From Neiella marina (GTDB lineage Bacteria; Pseudomonadota; Gammaproteobacteria; Enterobacterales; Neiellaceae): a stretch of 64,000 nt of DNA. Made by a program: the position numbers and the translations under genes. Every line of letters starts with the position of its first letter. Positions within the stretch are counted from its first letter, which is position 1. Below are positions 19,855 through 28,095 of this stretch, one piece after another. The stretch spans positions 93,538-157,537 of the forward strand of contig NZ_NGNS01000009.1 of NCBI RefSeq assembly GCF_002165625.1. Direction: 5' to 3'. The notes under the pieces were generated by a model. That model was not told the origin of the DNA and made no database searches. It was given only the letters and a program-made list of their open reading frames with translations.

Positions 19855-20799
19855 TTACCGGAACATTGCCGAAATCGATTCTTCGTTGCTAACCCGGCGA
19901 ATGGCTTCTGCCAACAAACCAGACATGGTCAGCTGACTAACTACTGGTAGGGCGGCCATTTCTGGATGGAGTGGAATGGTATCAGTGATTACCACTTCAT
20001 CCAGCACTGAGTTCTTAATATTCTCAATGGCATTGCCAGAGAAAACAGGGTGAGTGGCGTAAGCAAATACTCGCTTCGCGCCTTGCTCTTTCAGGGCTTT
20101 TGCCGCTTGGCATAGAGTACCGCCAGTATCGATCATGTCATCGACCAAAATACAGTCACGGTCTTTAACATCACCGATGATGTTCATCACCTGAGAGATG
20201 TTGGCGCGAGGACGGCGCTTATCGATAATGGCCAGATCGCAATCGTTCATCATCTTGGCTACAGCGCGAGCACGCACTACACCACCAATGTCTGGTGACA
20301 CAATCACTGGATCATTGAAGTCTTTTGACAACATGTCTTCGAGCAGGATTGGTGAGCCGAAACAGTTGTCCACCGGCACATCAAAGAAGCCCTGGATTTG
20401 CTCAGCATGCAAATCAACAGTCAATACGCGGTCAACGCCAACGCTTGATAAGAAGTCAGCCACCACTTTAGCGGTAATTGGTACCCGAGCAGAACGTACA
20501 CGACGGTCCTGACGAGAATAGCCAAAGTAAGGAATCACTGCGGTGATACGGCCCGCTGAGGCGCGACGCATTGCATCAACCATCACAATCAATTCCATTA
20601 GGTTGTCGTTGGTTGGTGCACAAGTACTTTGGATGATAAAGACATCCAAACCACGCACATTTTCTTTAATTTCAACGGCAATTTCGCCATCGCTAAAACG
20701 GCCTACTGATGCTTGGCCAAGGCGGACGTACAAACGGTCTGCAATTTTTTGAGCGAGTTCTGGCGTTGCGTTGCCAGCGAAGAGCTTCATATCGGGCAC
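19855..20799 (-). CDS. prs: Ribose-phosphate pyrophosphokinase Prs
   Basis: Makes PRPP from ribose 5-phosphate and ATP for nucleotide, histidine and NAD synthesis. The 314 residues are one short of E. coli. The PRPP-binding loop is [14 protein letters not shown] (near residue 218), and [11 protein letters not shown] lies near residue 130. It follows ispE and tRNA-Gln on the same strand, as in Pseudomonas, and is closed by its own terminator. Confidence 0.98.
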   Translation of the reverse strand: MPDMKLFAGNATPELAQKIADRLYVRLGQASVGRFSDGEIAVEIKENVRGLDVFIIQSTCAPTNDNLMELIVMVDAMRRASAGRITAVIPYFGYSRQDRRVRSARVPITAKVVADFLSSVGVDRVLTVDLHAEQIQGFFDVPVDNCFGSPILLEDMLSKDFNDPVIVSPDIGGVVRARAVAKMMNDCDLAIIDKRRPRANISQVMNIIGDVKDRDCILVDDMIDTGGTLCQAAKALKEQGAKRVFAYATHPVFSGNAIENIKNSVLDEVVITDTIPLHPEMAALPVVSQLTMSGLLAEAIRRVSNEESISAMFR

Positions 20800-20842
20800 G
20801 GTGTTAACCTCGTCGGGGTCGTGGCTGCCTGTGTATTGATGA

Positions 20843-20917
20843 TGGCTGGGGTACCTGGATTTGAACCAGGGAATGGCGGCATCAAAAGCCGCTGCCTTAC
20901 CGCTTGGCGATACCCCA
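20843..20917 (-). tRNA. tRNA-Gln (anticodon TTG), copy 3
   Basis: Identical over 75 bases to both tRNA-Gln copies in the operon 6.5 kb away, with encoded CCA. It lies between ispE and prs and starts 4 bases after the ispE stop, so it is almost certainly processed from the lolB-ispE-prs transcript. Pseudomonas genomes have a tRNA-Gln at the same place. Confidence 0.98.
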
Positions 20918-20921
20918 ATCG

Positions 20922-21782
20922 TTATTGTTGCTGCTGCAATGCCGTGTGCAAAGGCGAAGTGTTACAGCCTTTGGCGACAAATCCTGTCATTGGCTCCGGT
21001 AAGTCTAGCAGCGCCTGATGAGCTTGCTGTTGGGTTTGAAATGGAGCAAACACACAACTGCCTGTACCCGTCAGTTTGGACGGCGCGTATTCTAGCAACC
21101 AGCGCAAGGCTTTTTCAACTTGCGGATAGGTTTTAGCCACTAATTGTTGACAATCGTTACCGAGTTCATTTGGCTTGATGTCAGTGCTTACTAACTTGGC
21201 AGTTGAACGGGGTAAGTCGGGGTGATTGAATATGGTGCCAGTGTTAACGTGAACACTTGGATAAACGATTAAATACCAAGGTTGTTCTGGATCAACGTCG
21301 GTAAACTTTTCGCCCACCCCTTCGGCAAATGTGGCTTTGCCGTGAACAAATACGGGGACGTCGGCGCCGAGTTGCAGTCCCAATTGAGCGAGCTCTTCGA
21401 GTGGCAACTTGGTGTTCCAAATGTAATTACAGGCTAACAGCACCGTTGCGGCATTTGAGCTGCCGCCGCCAATACCGCCGCCCATCGGTAATATCTTATC
21501 GATGCTGATCTGTATGCCTTGCTGACAGCCGGTATGTTGCTGCAGCAGACGAGCAGCTCGGACAATCAGGTTGTCATCATGAGCAACGCCGTCGAACTCG
21601 GTGATCAATATAACCTCGCCGTCGTCGCGTGGCTCAAAGGTCATGGTGTCGCCGTAGTCTACAAACTGAAATACGGTTTGCAGCTCGTGGTAACCGTTTG
21701 GCAATCGACCATTAATGTGAAGAAACAGATTGAGCTTTGCCGGTGACGGCAGTGTTAATGGAAATTTCATTGTGATTGCCAA
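20922..21782 (-). CDS. ispE: 4-diphosphocytidyl-2-C-methyl-D-erythritol kinase IspE
   Basis: A GHMP kinase of the non-mevalonate isoprenoid pathway, 286 residues. The N-terminal [23 protein letters not shown] is diagnostic, and the glycine-rich ATP loop is [17 protein letters not shown] (near residue 100). The start overlaps the end of lolB by 16 bases, implying translational coupling. Order lolB-ispE-prs is conserved. Confidence 0.97.
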   Translation of the reverse strand: MAITMKFPLTLPSPAKLNLFLHINGRLPNGYHELQTVFQFVDYGDTMTFEPRDDGEVILITEFDGVAHDDNLIVRAARLLQQHTGCQQGIQISIDKILPMGGGIGGGSSNAATVLLACNYIWNTKLPLEELAQLGLQLGADVPVFVHGKATFAEGVGEKFTDVDPEQPWYLIVYPSVHVNTGTIFNHPDLPRSTAKLVSTDIKPNELGNDCQQLVAKTYPQVEKALRWLLEYAPSKLTGTGSCVFAPFQTQQQAHQALLDLPEPMTGFVAKGCNTSPLHTALQQQQ

Positions 21783-22396
21783 CGGCTAATAGCTAACTTA
21801 AGTGTCAGATTTGGGTGCTTAAGGGTGATTTGAGATGGCAAAGCCGGTTGTTCATCAGTCGCCGGATAGTAGCCATTGTATTCAACACGCCACATGCCCC
21901 AGCTTGGTAAATACTGAGAAAAGCCAAGTAAATAGCCATTACTATCGAGTGACACATCATTGATGGTTTTCAGATCAGCATAGCCTGTCAGCCAACGGTT
22001 CATGGCATCAAAGGGGGCTCGATAACCACTGAGTTGGGCAATCAAATCTGCTAGTGATTGGCCCTGATAGTGCTCGCCGTCGACTGTCATGCTGGCACCA
22101 TCTACATTTTGACTGGCTTCCAGTAAGGTGACGCCTAGGGTGTTGGTCAGCAATATGTGGGTTTCGGCTGCTGAATGCCGCCAGTTGACGCGGCTACTTT
22201 GGCGCTGCTCTGGGCTGATAAAGGCTAATTTACCGCTTGCTCGCCAGTTGTCGAATTGACCCAACTGTTCGCTGTGAGCCTCATAGGCTTGCAGCAGTTC
22301 TGGTGTTAAATCAGCATGTTGAGAGTCTGGCGGTAAGGTGGCACAGCCACTAAGCCAAATCACAAGTAGTAAGCCAATCCAGTTTTTCACTGCCAA
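21767..22396 (-). CDS. lolB: Outer-membrane lipoprotein receptor LolB
   Basis: LolB takes lipoproteins from periplasmic LolA and inserts them into the outer membrane. The 209-residue precursor has a lipobox LSGC (cysteine 18) and the hydrophobic beta-fold typical of the family (RASGKLAFISPEQRQSSRVNWRH). In most relatives lolB is directly divergent from hemA; here about 2 kb of repeats and a HAD gene separate them. Confidence 0.95.
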   Translation of the reverse strand: MAVKNWIGLLLVIWLSGCATLPPDSQHADLTPELLQAYEAHSEQLGQFDNWRASGKLAFISPEQRQSSRVNWRHSAAETHILLTNTLGVTLLEASQNVDGASMTVDGEHYQGQSLADLIAQLSGYRAPFDAMNRWLTGYADLKTINDVSLDSNGYLLGFSQYLPSWGMWRVEYNGYYPATDEQPALPSQITLKHPNLTLKLAISRWQSQ

Positions 22397-22549
22397 ACGT
22401 CCTGTTGCTCCAATCTAGGAGCGTCAGTATATCAGCGAGTGGTTTGAATGTTCAGTTGTGTTTCGCAAGTCGATTTGGCTGAGGCGGCTGCTTTGTTGCA
22501 TGACAAACTCTGCGCCCCCTCAGAGCAGGTTATCGATTGCTGACGAAGA

Positions 22550-22605
22550 CCTTCCGCAGCAGGGATGCTGCGGTAGAGGCTATAGGGACATATTTACGCC
22601 GTGTC
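22550..22605 (+). repeat. GGA-hairpin repeat, copy 4
   Basis: Hairpin 1 is CCGCAGC-AGGGAT-GCTGCGG (22554-22573). GTAGAG follows, then hairpin 2, TAT-AGGGAC-ATA. The loop GGA motifs start at 22563 and 22586, 23 bases apart. Both stems differ from copies 1 and 3 by paired changes. Confidence 0.85.
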
Positions 22606-22681
22606 TGAGTTAGGAATCGATAACTTGCTCTTTAGCACCAAAGTCTGAGCATTGAATCGGCTGCCAGCAATACCTTTCGGT

Positions 22682-22737
22682 GACGCTCAAGTCCATCCAT
22701 GGATCGCTCTACACCCGGCATCCATGCCGGCTGAAGC
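22682..22737 (-). repeat. GGA-hairpin repeat, copy 5
   Basis: On the minus strand: hairpin CCGGC-ATGGAT-GCCGG (22715-22730), TGTAGAG, then hairpin TCC-ATGGAT-GGA and a GCGTC end. The loop GGA motifs are 25 bases apart. Confidence 0.85.
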
Positions 22738-22915
22738 ACCTCAATGCATTGCTAGCAGCCGCTTTCGGATTCAGCTGCGAAGCTCACGCGGATCTGTTGA
22801 TTCGGCAGTGAGGCCATAGGCACGTATTCACGCCGTGTCTGAGTTAGGAGTCGATAACTTGCTCTTTAGCACTAATGTCTGAGCAGCGGACCGGCTGCCA
22901 GCAATACCTTTCGGT

Positions 22916-22971
22916 GACGCTCAAGTCCATCCTTGGATCGCTCTACACCCGGCATCCATGCCGGCTGAAGC
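22916..22971 (-). repeat. GGA-hairpin repeat, copy 6
   Basis: Same as copy 5 within the duplicated block (hairpin 1 at 22949-22964), except that the second loop is AAGGAT, which keeps the ANGGA pattern. Confidence 0.85.
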
Positions 22972-23053
22972 ACCTCAATGCATTGCTAGCAGCCGCTTTC
23001 GGATTCAGCAGCGCACGGGCGGTTTGGGAGTAGCTTGGGAGTTGGATAGTCGA

Positions 23054-23107
23054 GCTTCTGCCGCAAGGAGGCGGCAGTAGAGCCTACATGGAAGTATTCA
23101 CGGCGTC
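23054..23107 (+). repeat. GGA-hairpin repeat, copy 7
   Basis: Hairpin 1 is CTGCCGC-AAGGAG-GCGGCAG (23058-23077). GTAGAG follows, then hairpin 2, TAC-ATGGAA-GTA, and a GGCGTC end. The GGA spacing is 23. Similarity to copy 9 extends well beyond the unit into both flanks (about 23024-23130). Confidence 0.87.
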
Positions 23108-23191
23108 TCGACTAGGCAATTCGCAAGCTGCGAAGCTCACTCTGAGCTGGCTAATCGGCAATGAGGGCGATAGCAAATCTCCCCCCATGCT

Positions 23192-23247
23192 GACGCTCAA
23201 GCACATCCTTGTGTCGCTCTACATGCGGCATCCATGCCGCCTGAAGC
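23192..23247 (-). repeat. GGA-hairpin repeat, copy 8
   Basis: On the minus strand: hairpin GCGGC-ATGGAT-GCCGC (23225-23240), then TGTAGAG and hairpin CAC-AAGGAT-GTG. Both stems carry compensating changes relative to copies 5 and 6, and the GGA spacing stays at 25. Confidence 0.87.
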
Positions 23248-23402
23248 AGCAAGTTGCGAGTTTTACTATCGCCCAAGAGGCTCCGGTGCGCTGCCGGCAG
23301 CCGCCTTTGGCGGACACCGACTCAAATTGTTCGTGCTATTATTTACCATCATTTTCCAGCAGCACCTAGCCCCCACATTTGGCAGTAACTGGAGCTATCA
23401 AC

Positions 23403-24200
23403 ATGATCAAAGCCGTCGTTTCCGATTTAGATGGAACCTTACTCAATGCCGACCATACCGTTGGTGAGTACACCCAACGAGTGCTGAAAGAACTCACTCA
23501 GCAAGGTATGAAGTTGATTCTGGCATCGGGTCGGCCTTGGGCTGATGTTGAAGTGATCCGGCAAAAACTCGCGATGGAGATTTTTTTGATTACCTGCAAT
23601 GGGGCTCGTGTTCATGATCGCCAAGGTCACTGCATTTATCGTCATGATATCCCTGAGAACTTAGTCACCGAGTTGTTGGTATTTGGGTCGCCTGCGGGAG
23701 CCAAAATCAATGTCTATCAAGATGATTTATGGTGGGTTGCTGAGGAGAATCCGTCACTTCTAAAGTTTCATGCTGACTCTGGCTTTAGCTATAAAGTAAC
23801 GCCCCATGAGCAATTACCCACTGAGCATATCGCTAAGGTGTTTTGGATCGGCGACAACGAAGCTCTTAAGGTGTTGGAACAACAATTAAACGATCACTTT
23901 GGTGACTCCTTGAGCATTGCCTTCTCGTTGCCCATTTGTCTTGAGGTGATGGCTGGCGGGGTGTCCAAAGCGCAAGCACTTGATGTCGTGCTGCAAGCAA
24001 AAGGATTAGCATTTGACCAAGTGATTGGGTTCGGCGATGGCCTTAACGACCGGCTCATGTTGTCGGCGGTGGGGCAAGCGGCAATCATGGCCAACGGTGC
24101 CGACGAGTTGAAACGAGCACTGCCTGATTTGCCGGTGATTGGCTCAAACACTGAAGAGGCCGTCGCCAAGTATCTTGATCAACTATTTTTGCAGTCATAA
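23403..24200 (+). CDS. Cof-type HAD-IIB family phosphatase
   Basis: A 265-residue HAD hydrolase of the Cof/YidA type. Motif I is VVSDLDGTLLN (catalytic aspartates near residues 8 and 10), motif II lies in LILASGRP, and motif IV is VIGFGDGLNDRLML near residue 211. Length and cap position fit class IIB phosphatases acting on sugar phosphates or related metabolites; the substrate is unknown. ATG 23403 has GGAG 9 bases upstream. It stands alone between the repeat locus and hemA. Confidence 0.88.
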   Translation: MIKAVVSDLDGTLLNADHTVGEYTQRVLKELTQQGMKLILASGRPWADVEVIRQKLAMEIFLITCNGARVHDRQGHCIYRHDIPENLVTELLVFGSPAGAKINVYQDDLWWVAEENPSLLKFHADSGFSYKVTPHEQLPTEHIAKVFWIGDNEALKVLEQQLNDHFGDSLSIAFSLPICLEVMAGGVSKAQALDVVLQAKGLAFDQVIGFGDGLNDRLMLSAVGQAAIMANGADELKRALPDLPVIGSNTEEAVAKYLDQLFLQS

Positions 24201-24278
24201 TGCGGTGAGCCCCAGGGTCCAACATATGCCTTTTTTGCCGCCATGCTGCAACGCAATGAGTTTTAACTGTCGGTGACG

Positions 24279-24307
24279 TTTTAACAGGCTGCGATTTGGC
24301 GTAGAAT
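24279..24307 (+). promoter_or_regulatory. Possible hemA promoter
   Basis: TAGAAT (24302-24307) is a good -10 box, with a weak TTTTAA 17 bases upstream. It lies about 100 bases before the hemA start, in an otherwise empty 206-base gap. The -35 match is poor, so confidence is low. Confidence 0.35.
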
Positions 24308-24406
24308 AGCCAGCCAAAATATAATTAATTACGTGGCTGGAACAGCGCTAACCGCTGATTCCAAGCTTCAGCCAGCTGGATAAGACCGCTCAGTTATTCG
24401 AAGACG

Positions 24407-25672
24407 ATGGCGTTAATCGCATTAGGAATTAACCACCAGACCGCGCCGGTGGCACTGCGTGAACGGGTTGCATTTGACCCCGAGACCTTGCCGCAAGCAC
24501 TGCAACAACTGCACAATCGTGAAGGGTGCAGGGGCGCGGTGATCCTGTCGACTTGCAACCGTACTGAAGTTTATGTTCAGGATGAAGCGGAGCCTCAAGC
24601 GTTGCTGCAATGGCTGGCTGACTTCCATCAAGTCGCGCTCAACGACCTAACTGAGCATACCTACCAGCTCAATCAACTCGAAACTATTGCCCATCTGATG
24701 CGAGTGTCTAGTGGTCTTGACTCCTTGATATTGGGTGAACCGCAGATCCTTGGACAAGTAAAACAAGCTTATGCTCAGGCCAAAGCTGTTGGTACATTGA
24801 GCTACCGTTTGGAGCGCTTGTTTGACCGCGCTTTCTCGGTCGCCAAGCAAGTACGTACTCACACTGACATCGGTGCCAGTGCCGTATCAGTGGCATATGC
24901 GGCTGTAAATTTAGCCAAACACATTTTCGGTGAACTCGGTAAAGCCAAAGTCTTACTGGTTGGAGCCGGTGAAACCATTGAGCTGGTCGCCAAGCATATG
25001 CGTGACCAAGGCGTTGAAGCCCCTGTGGTGGCGAACCGAACGCTCAATCGCGCTGAACTGCTGGCCAATGAATTTGGTGGCCGCCCGATTACCTTGCATC
25101 AATTGGGTGATGCTCTAGGCCACGCTGATATCGTCATTTGTTCAACTGCCAGCCCAATGCCGATTGTTGGCGCTGGTGCTGTTAGTCGAGCATTGAAAGC
25201 ACGCCGTCACCGGCCAATGTTGTTAGTGGATTTGGCCGTGCCACGCGATGTCGAGCCGGAAGTCGGTGATTTACGTGACGCTTACTTGTATACCGTTGAT
25301 GATCTGCAAAACATCATCGCCGACAACATGAGCTCGCGCGAGAAAGCCGCGCAACAAGCCGAAGGCATGATTGCTGAGCATGCTGAATTGTTTAGCCAAT
25401 GGCTGCAATCTCAACAGTCCGTGTCAGCGATTAAACAGTATCGCCAGCAAGGTGCTGAAGTGCGTGATGAGTTGGTCGAGAAGGCTTTGCAGTCTTTGGA
25501 CAACGGCTTGCCAGCAGAGCAAGTGGTTCGCGAACTAGCCTATAAGCTGACCAATACACTGTTACACCCGACCACGAAAGCGTTGCAACAAGCTGGTTCT
25601 GAGCAGCAGTCGCAACGCCTCTCGAATTTAGCCGACAGCCTCGGCCTTGCCCTTAAAAACGACGAGCGTTAG
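24407..25672 (+). CDS. hemA: Glutamyl-tRNA reductase HemA
   Basis: First step of C5 tetrapyrrole synthesis: it reduces Glu-tRNA to glutamate-1-semialdehyde. The 421 residues are typical. The active-site cysteine is in VILSTCNRTEVY (near residue 50), SGLDSLILGEPQILGQVKQAY is the family signature, and a Rossmann motif VLLVGAGETIELVAKH lies near residue 183. It is followed by prfA after 27 bases and prmC after that, the E. coli order. Confidence 0.97.
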   Translation: MALIALGINHQTAPVALRERVAFDPETLPQALQQLHNREGCRGAVILSTCNRTEVYVQDEAEPQALLQWLADFHQVALNDLTEHTYQLNQLETIAHLMRVSSGLDSLILGEPQILGQVKQAYAQAKAVGTLSYRLERLFDRAFSVAKQVRTHTDIGASAVSVAYAAVNLAKHIFGELGKAKVLLVGAGETIELVAKHMRDQGVEAPVVANRTLNRAELLANEFGGRPITLHQLGDALGHADIVICSTASPMPIVGAGAVSRALKARRHRPMLLVDLAVPRDVEPEVGDLRDAYLYTVDDLQNIIADNMSSREKAAQQAEGMIAEHAELFSQWLQSQQSVSAIKQYRQQGAEVRDELVEKALQSLDNGLPAEQVVRELAYKLTNTLLHPTTKALQQAGSEQQSQRLSNLADSLGLALKNDER

Positions 25673-25699
25673 CGCGCTCGCAGACACATATTTGGATCT

Positions 25700-26791
25700 A
25701 TGAAACCGTCGATTATTGCCAAACTTGAAAGTTTGATTGAACGCTATGAAGAGCTGCAGGCGCTGCTCGGTGATGCTGAAACCATTGCCGATCAAGAAAA
25801 ATTTCGCGCTTTGTCAAAAGAATACTCGCAGCTTGAGAGTGTGGTGAGCTGCTACCAGTCATTGCAGCAGGCGCAAGAAGATCTGGCGTCAGCAAAGGAA
25901 ATGCTGGCTGAAGATGATGAAGATATGCGGGAAATGGCAGCAGAGGAAATTGCTGAAGCCAATGAACGCATTGAAACCTTGGATCGTGAATTAGAGATCT
26001 TACTACTGCCAAAAGATCCCAACGACGATAACAACTGCTACGTTGAGATCCGTGCCGGTGCCGGCGGCGATGAAGCCGCGATTTTTGCCGGTAATCTATT
26101 CCGCATGTACAGTCGCTACGCCGAAACTCGTGGCTGGAAAGTTTCAGTAGTGAACGCCAACGAGAGCGAACAGGGCGGTTTCAAAGAAGTGATTGCTTAC
26201 GTCGTTGGTGACGGTGCTTACGGCGTCATGAAGTTTGAGTCCGGTGGTCATCGGGTGCAACGGGTTCCTGAAACAGAAAGCCAAGGCCGCATTCACACCT
26301 CAGCCTGTACTGTGGTGGTGATGCCGGAAGTACCTGAAGCCGAAGCGATTGAAATAAACCCAGCCGATCTTAAGGTTGATACCTTCCGCGCCTCAGGTGC
26401 TGGTGGTCAGCACGTTAACAAAACCGATTCAGCCATTCGGATCACTCACTTGCCTACGGGTACCGTGGTGGAATGTCAGGATGAGCGTTCGCAGCATAAG
26501 AACCGTGCCAAAGCGATGGCGGTGTTGAGTGCCCGCTTGCAGGCCGCTGAAGATGAAAAACGTCGTTCAGAAGAAACTAGCATGCGCCGTTCACTAGTGG
26601 CATCGGGCGACCGCTCCGAGCGAATCCGCACCTATAACTATCCGCAAGGACGAGTGAGCGAGCATCGTATTAACCTGACTTTGTACCGTTTGGATGAGAT
26701 CATCAATGGTGATTTGGATGCGGTACTAACTCCGTTGATGCAAGAGCATCAGGCTGACTTGTTGGCGGCATTGGCTGAGGGTAGCGCCTAA
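25700..26791 (+). CDS. prfA: Peptide chain release factor 1
   Basis: RF1 releases peptides at UAA and UAG. The 363 residues include the GGQ motif in [20 protein letters not shown] (near residue 235), which is the substrate of the PrmC methylase encoded immediately downstream. The stop-codon recognition loop of the PxT type should lie near residue 190 ([15 protein letters not shown]). Spacing to prmC is 2 bases. Confidence 0.98.
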   Translation: MKPSIIAKLESLIERYEELQALLGDAETIADQEKFRALSKEYSQLESVVSCYQSLQQAQEDLASAKEMLAEDDEDMREMAAEEIAEANERIETLDRELEILLLPKDPNDDNNCYVEIRAGAGGDEAAIFAGNLFRMYSRYAETRGWKVSVVNANESEQGGFKEVIAYVVGDGAYGVMKFESGGHRVQRVPETESQGRIHTSACTVVVMPEVPEAEAIEINPADLKVDTFRASGAGGQHVNKTDSAIRITHLPTGTVVECQDERSQHKNRAKAMAVLSARLQAAEDEKRRSEETSMRRSLVASGDRSERIRTYNYPQGRVSEHRINLTLYRLDEIINGDLDAVLTPLMQEHQADLLAALAEGSA

Positions 26792-26793
26792 TC

Positions 26794-27705
26794 ATGCGCA
26801 TCGATGAGGCGCAGCGTTGGGCAACTGAGCAGTTACATCAGCAAGAAGGCGCGACCGATGCGGTGGCGCTGCTCACTCATGTATTGCAAAAGCCCCGCAG
26901 TTTTCTCTACACCTGGCCAGAACAAATTCTATCTGCCGAGCAGGAAGTTAAATTCCGCCAGTTGGTGACTCAGCGCCGCGATGGCCTGCCAGTTGCTCAT
27001 TTGACCGGTGAAAAAGAGTTTTGGTCATTACCGCTGCAAGTGAACTCAAGTACCTTAATTCCCCGGCCCGATACCGAGTGTTTGGTGGAATGGGCACTAG
27101 AGTTGCAATTGCCTGAACCTCGATTGCATGCCAGCCAACCGCTACCTCAACATCGCGTGTTGGATCTTGGTACGGGAACCGGCGCTATTGCATTGGCGTT
27201 AGCAAACGAACAGCCAGAGTGGTTGTTATTGGCCGTCGATCAACAGGCGCAGGCGGTTGCGCTGGCCAGAGCCAATGCCAGAAGTTTAGAACTGGCCAAC
27301 GTCTCTGTGTTGCAGAGTGATTGGTTTAGCGCAGTGCCTGATGACTTTGGTTTTGATCTCATTGTCAGCAATCCACCCTATATAGCAGAAGATGACGAGC
27401 ACCTATCCCAAGGGGATGTTCGTTTCGAACCGAATTCGGCGCTTACCTCTGGCATTGATGGACTCGACGATATTCGGCTAATCATTGACCAAGCCCCACA
27501 ATATCTGAATGATGGTGGCTGGCTGTTGCTCGAACATGGTTACGATCAGGCTCAAGCCGTATGCGATTTGCTGAGTCAACGCGGCTTTTCATTGGTGAGC
27601 TGGCGCAGTGATTTGGCTGGCCAGCCGAGAGTTAGTGGCGGCCAGTGGCTTGAACAATCGCAACCAATAACGATAGAAACCATTGCATCAAACAAGGAAG
27701 CATAA
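26794..27705 (+). CDS. prmC: Release factor glutamine methyltransferase PrmC
   Basis: Methylates the glutamine of the GGQ motif in RF1 and RF2. The 303-residue protein has the SAM motif VLDLGTGTGAIALALA (near residue 122) and the catalytic NPPY in LIVSNPPYIAEDD (near residue 192). It follows prfA by 2 bases and precedes the SirB2 gene by 2 bases, so the genes are probably translationally coupled. Confidence 0.97.
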   Translation: MRIDEAQRWATEQLHQQEGATDAVALLTHVLQKPRSFLYTWPEQILSAEQEVKFRQLVTQRRDGLPVAHLTGEKEFWSLPLQVNSSTLIPRPDTECLVEWALELQLPEPRLHASQPLPQHRVLDLGTGTGAIALALANEQPEWLLLAVDQQAQAVALARANARSLELANVSVLQSDWFSAVPDDFGFDLIVSNPPYIAEDDEHLSQGDVRFEPNSALTSGIDGLDDIRLIIDQAPQYLNDGGWLLLEHGYDQAQAVCDLLSQRGFSLVSWRSDLAGQPRVSGGQWLEQSQPITIETIASNKEA

Positions 27706-27707
27706 TC

Positions 27708-28079
27708 ATGTATACCGGAATAAAACACCTGCACGTTTTGCTGGCCGTTCTCTCTGTGGTTTTCCTCATCACCCGTGCTATTTGGTTGCTCCGTGGCAGT
27801 GACCTACTGCAACGTAAGTGGGTCAAGATCGTTCCCCATGTCATTGATACGTTACTGCTGATTGCTGCCATCACCATGGTGAGTATGGTGCCTTGGCTGG
27901 GACAACCTTGGCTATGGGAAAAGCTGGTGATGGTGGTGTTGTACATTGGCTTTGGTTTCTACATCTTCAAATTTGCTCAATCGGCGGCGACTCGAGTTGC
28001 CGGTTTAGTTGGCGCAGTCGGCTGTATTGCGCTTATCGCTCACCTGGCACTGAGTAAAGTGCCGTTTGTTCTTAGTTAA
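27708..28079 (+). CDS. SirB2-family membrane protein
   Basis: A 123-residue protein with four hydrophobic segments (about residues 7-24, 44-64, 69-90 and 97-118), matching the SirB2 family often found after prmC in gammaproteobacteria. The start MYTGIKHLHVLLAVLS and the segment YIGFGFYIFKFA fit the family. Its function is unknown, despite an early link to Salmonella invasion regulation. Confidence 0.85.
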   Translation: MYTGIKHLHVLLAVLSVVFLITRAIWLLRGSDLLQRKWVKIVPHVIDTLLLIAAITMVSMVPWLGQPWLWEKLVMVVLYIGFGFYIFKFAQSAATRVAGLVGAVGCIALIAHLALSKVPFVLS

Positions 28080-28095
28080 ACCTTAGGAGTTGTTA

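Larger units (their letters stand above)
22397..23402. repeat. Intergenic repeat locus B: five GGA-hairpin repeats and a 184-base tandem duplication
   Basis: About 1 kb without a convincing gene. Bases 22592-22775 and 22826-23009 are near-identical direct repeats at an offset of 234. The region carries copies 4 (+), 5 (-), 6 (-), 7 (+) and 8 (-) of the GGA-hairpin repeat, plus a decayed tenth copy near 22795-22839. Frames crossing it are short and run through palindromes. The lolB promoter should lie in the first 60 bases, and the ribosome site of the HAD gene in the last 20. Confidence 0.85.

Noticed and set aside
5698..23247. Integron attC sites
   Set aside because: Repeats are palindromic but lack the R'/R'' core (GTTRRRY) and do not flank single promoterless genes; no integrase is present.
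22430..23300. CRISPR array
   Set aside because: Repeats are about 55 bases or more, imperfect, irregularly spaced and in both orientations; there are no uniform spacers and no cas genes.
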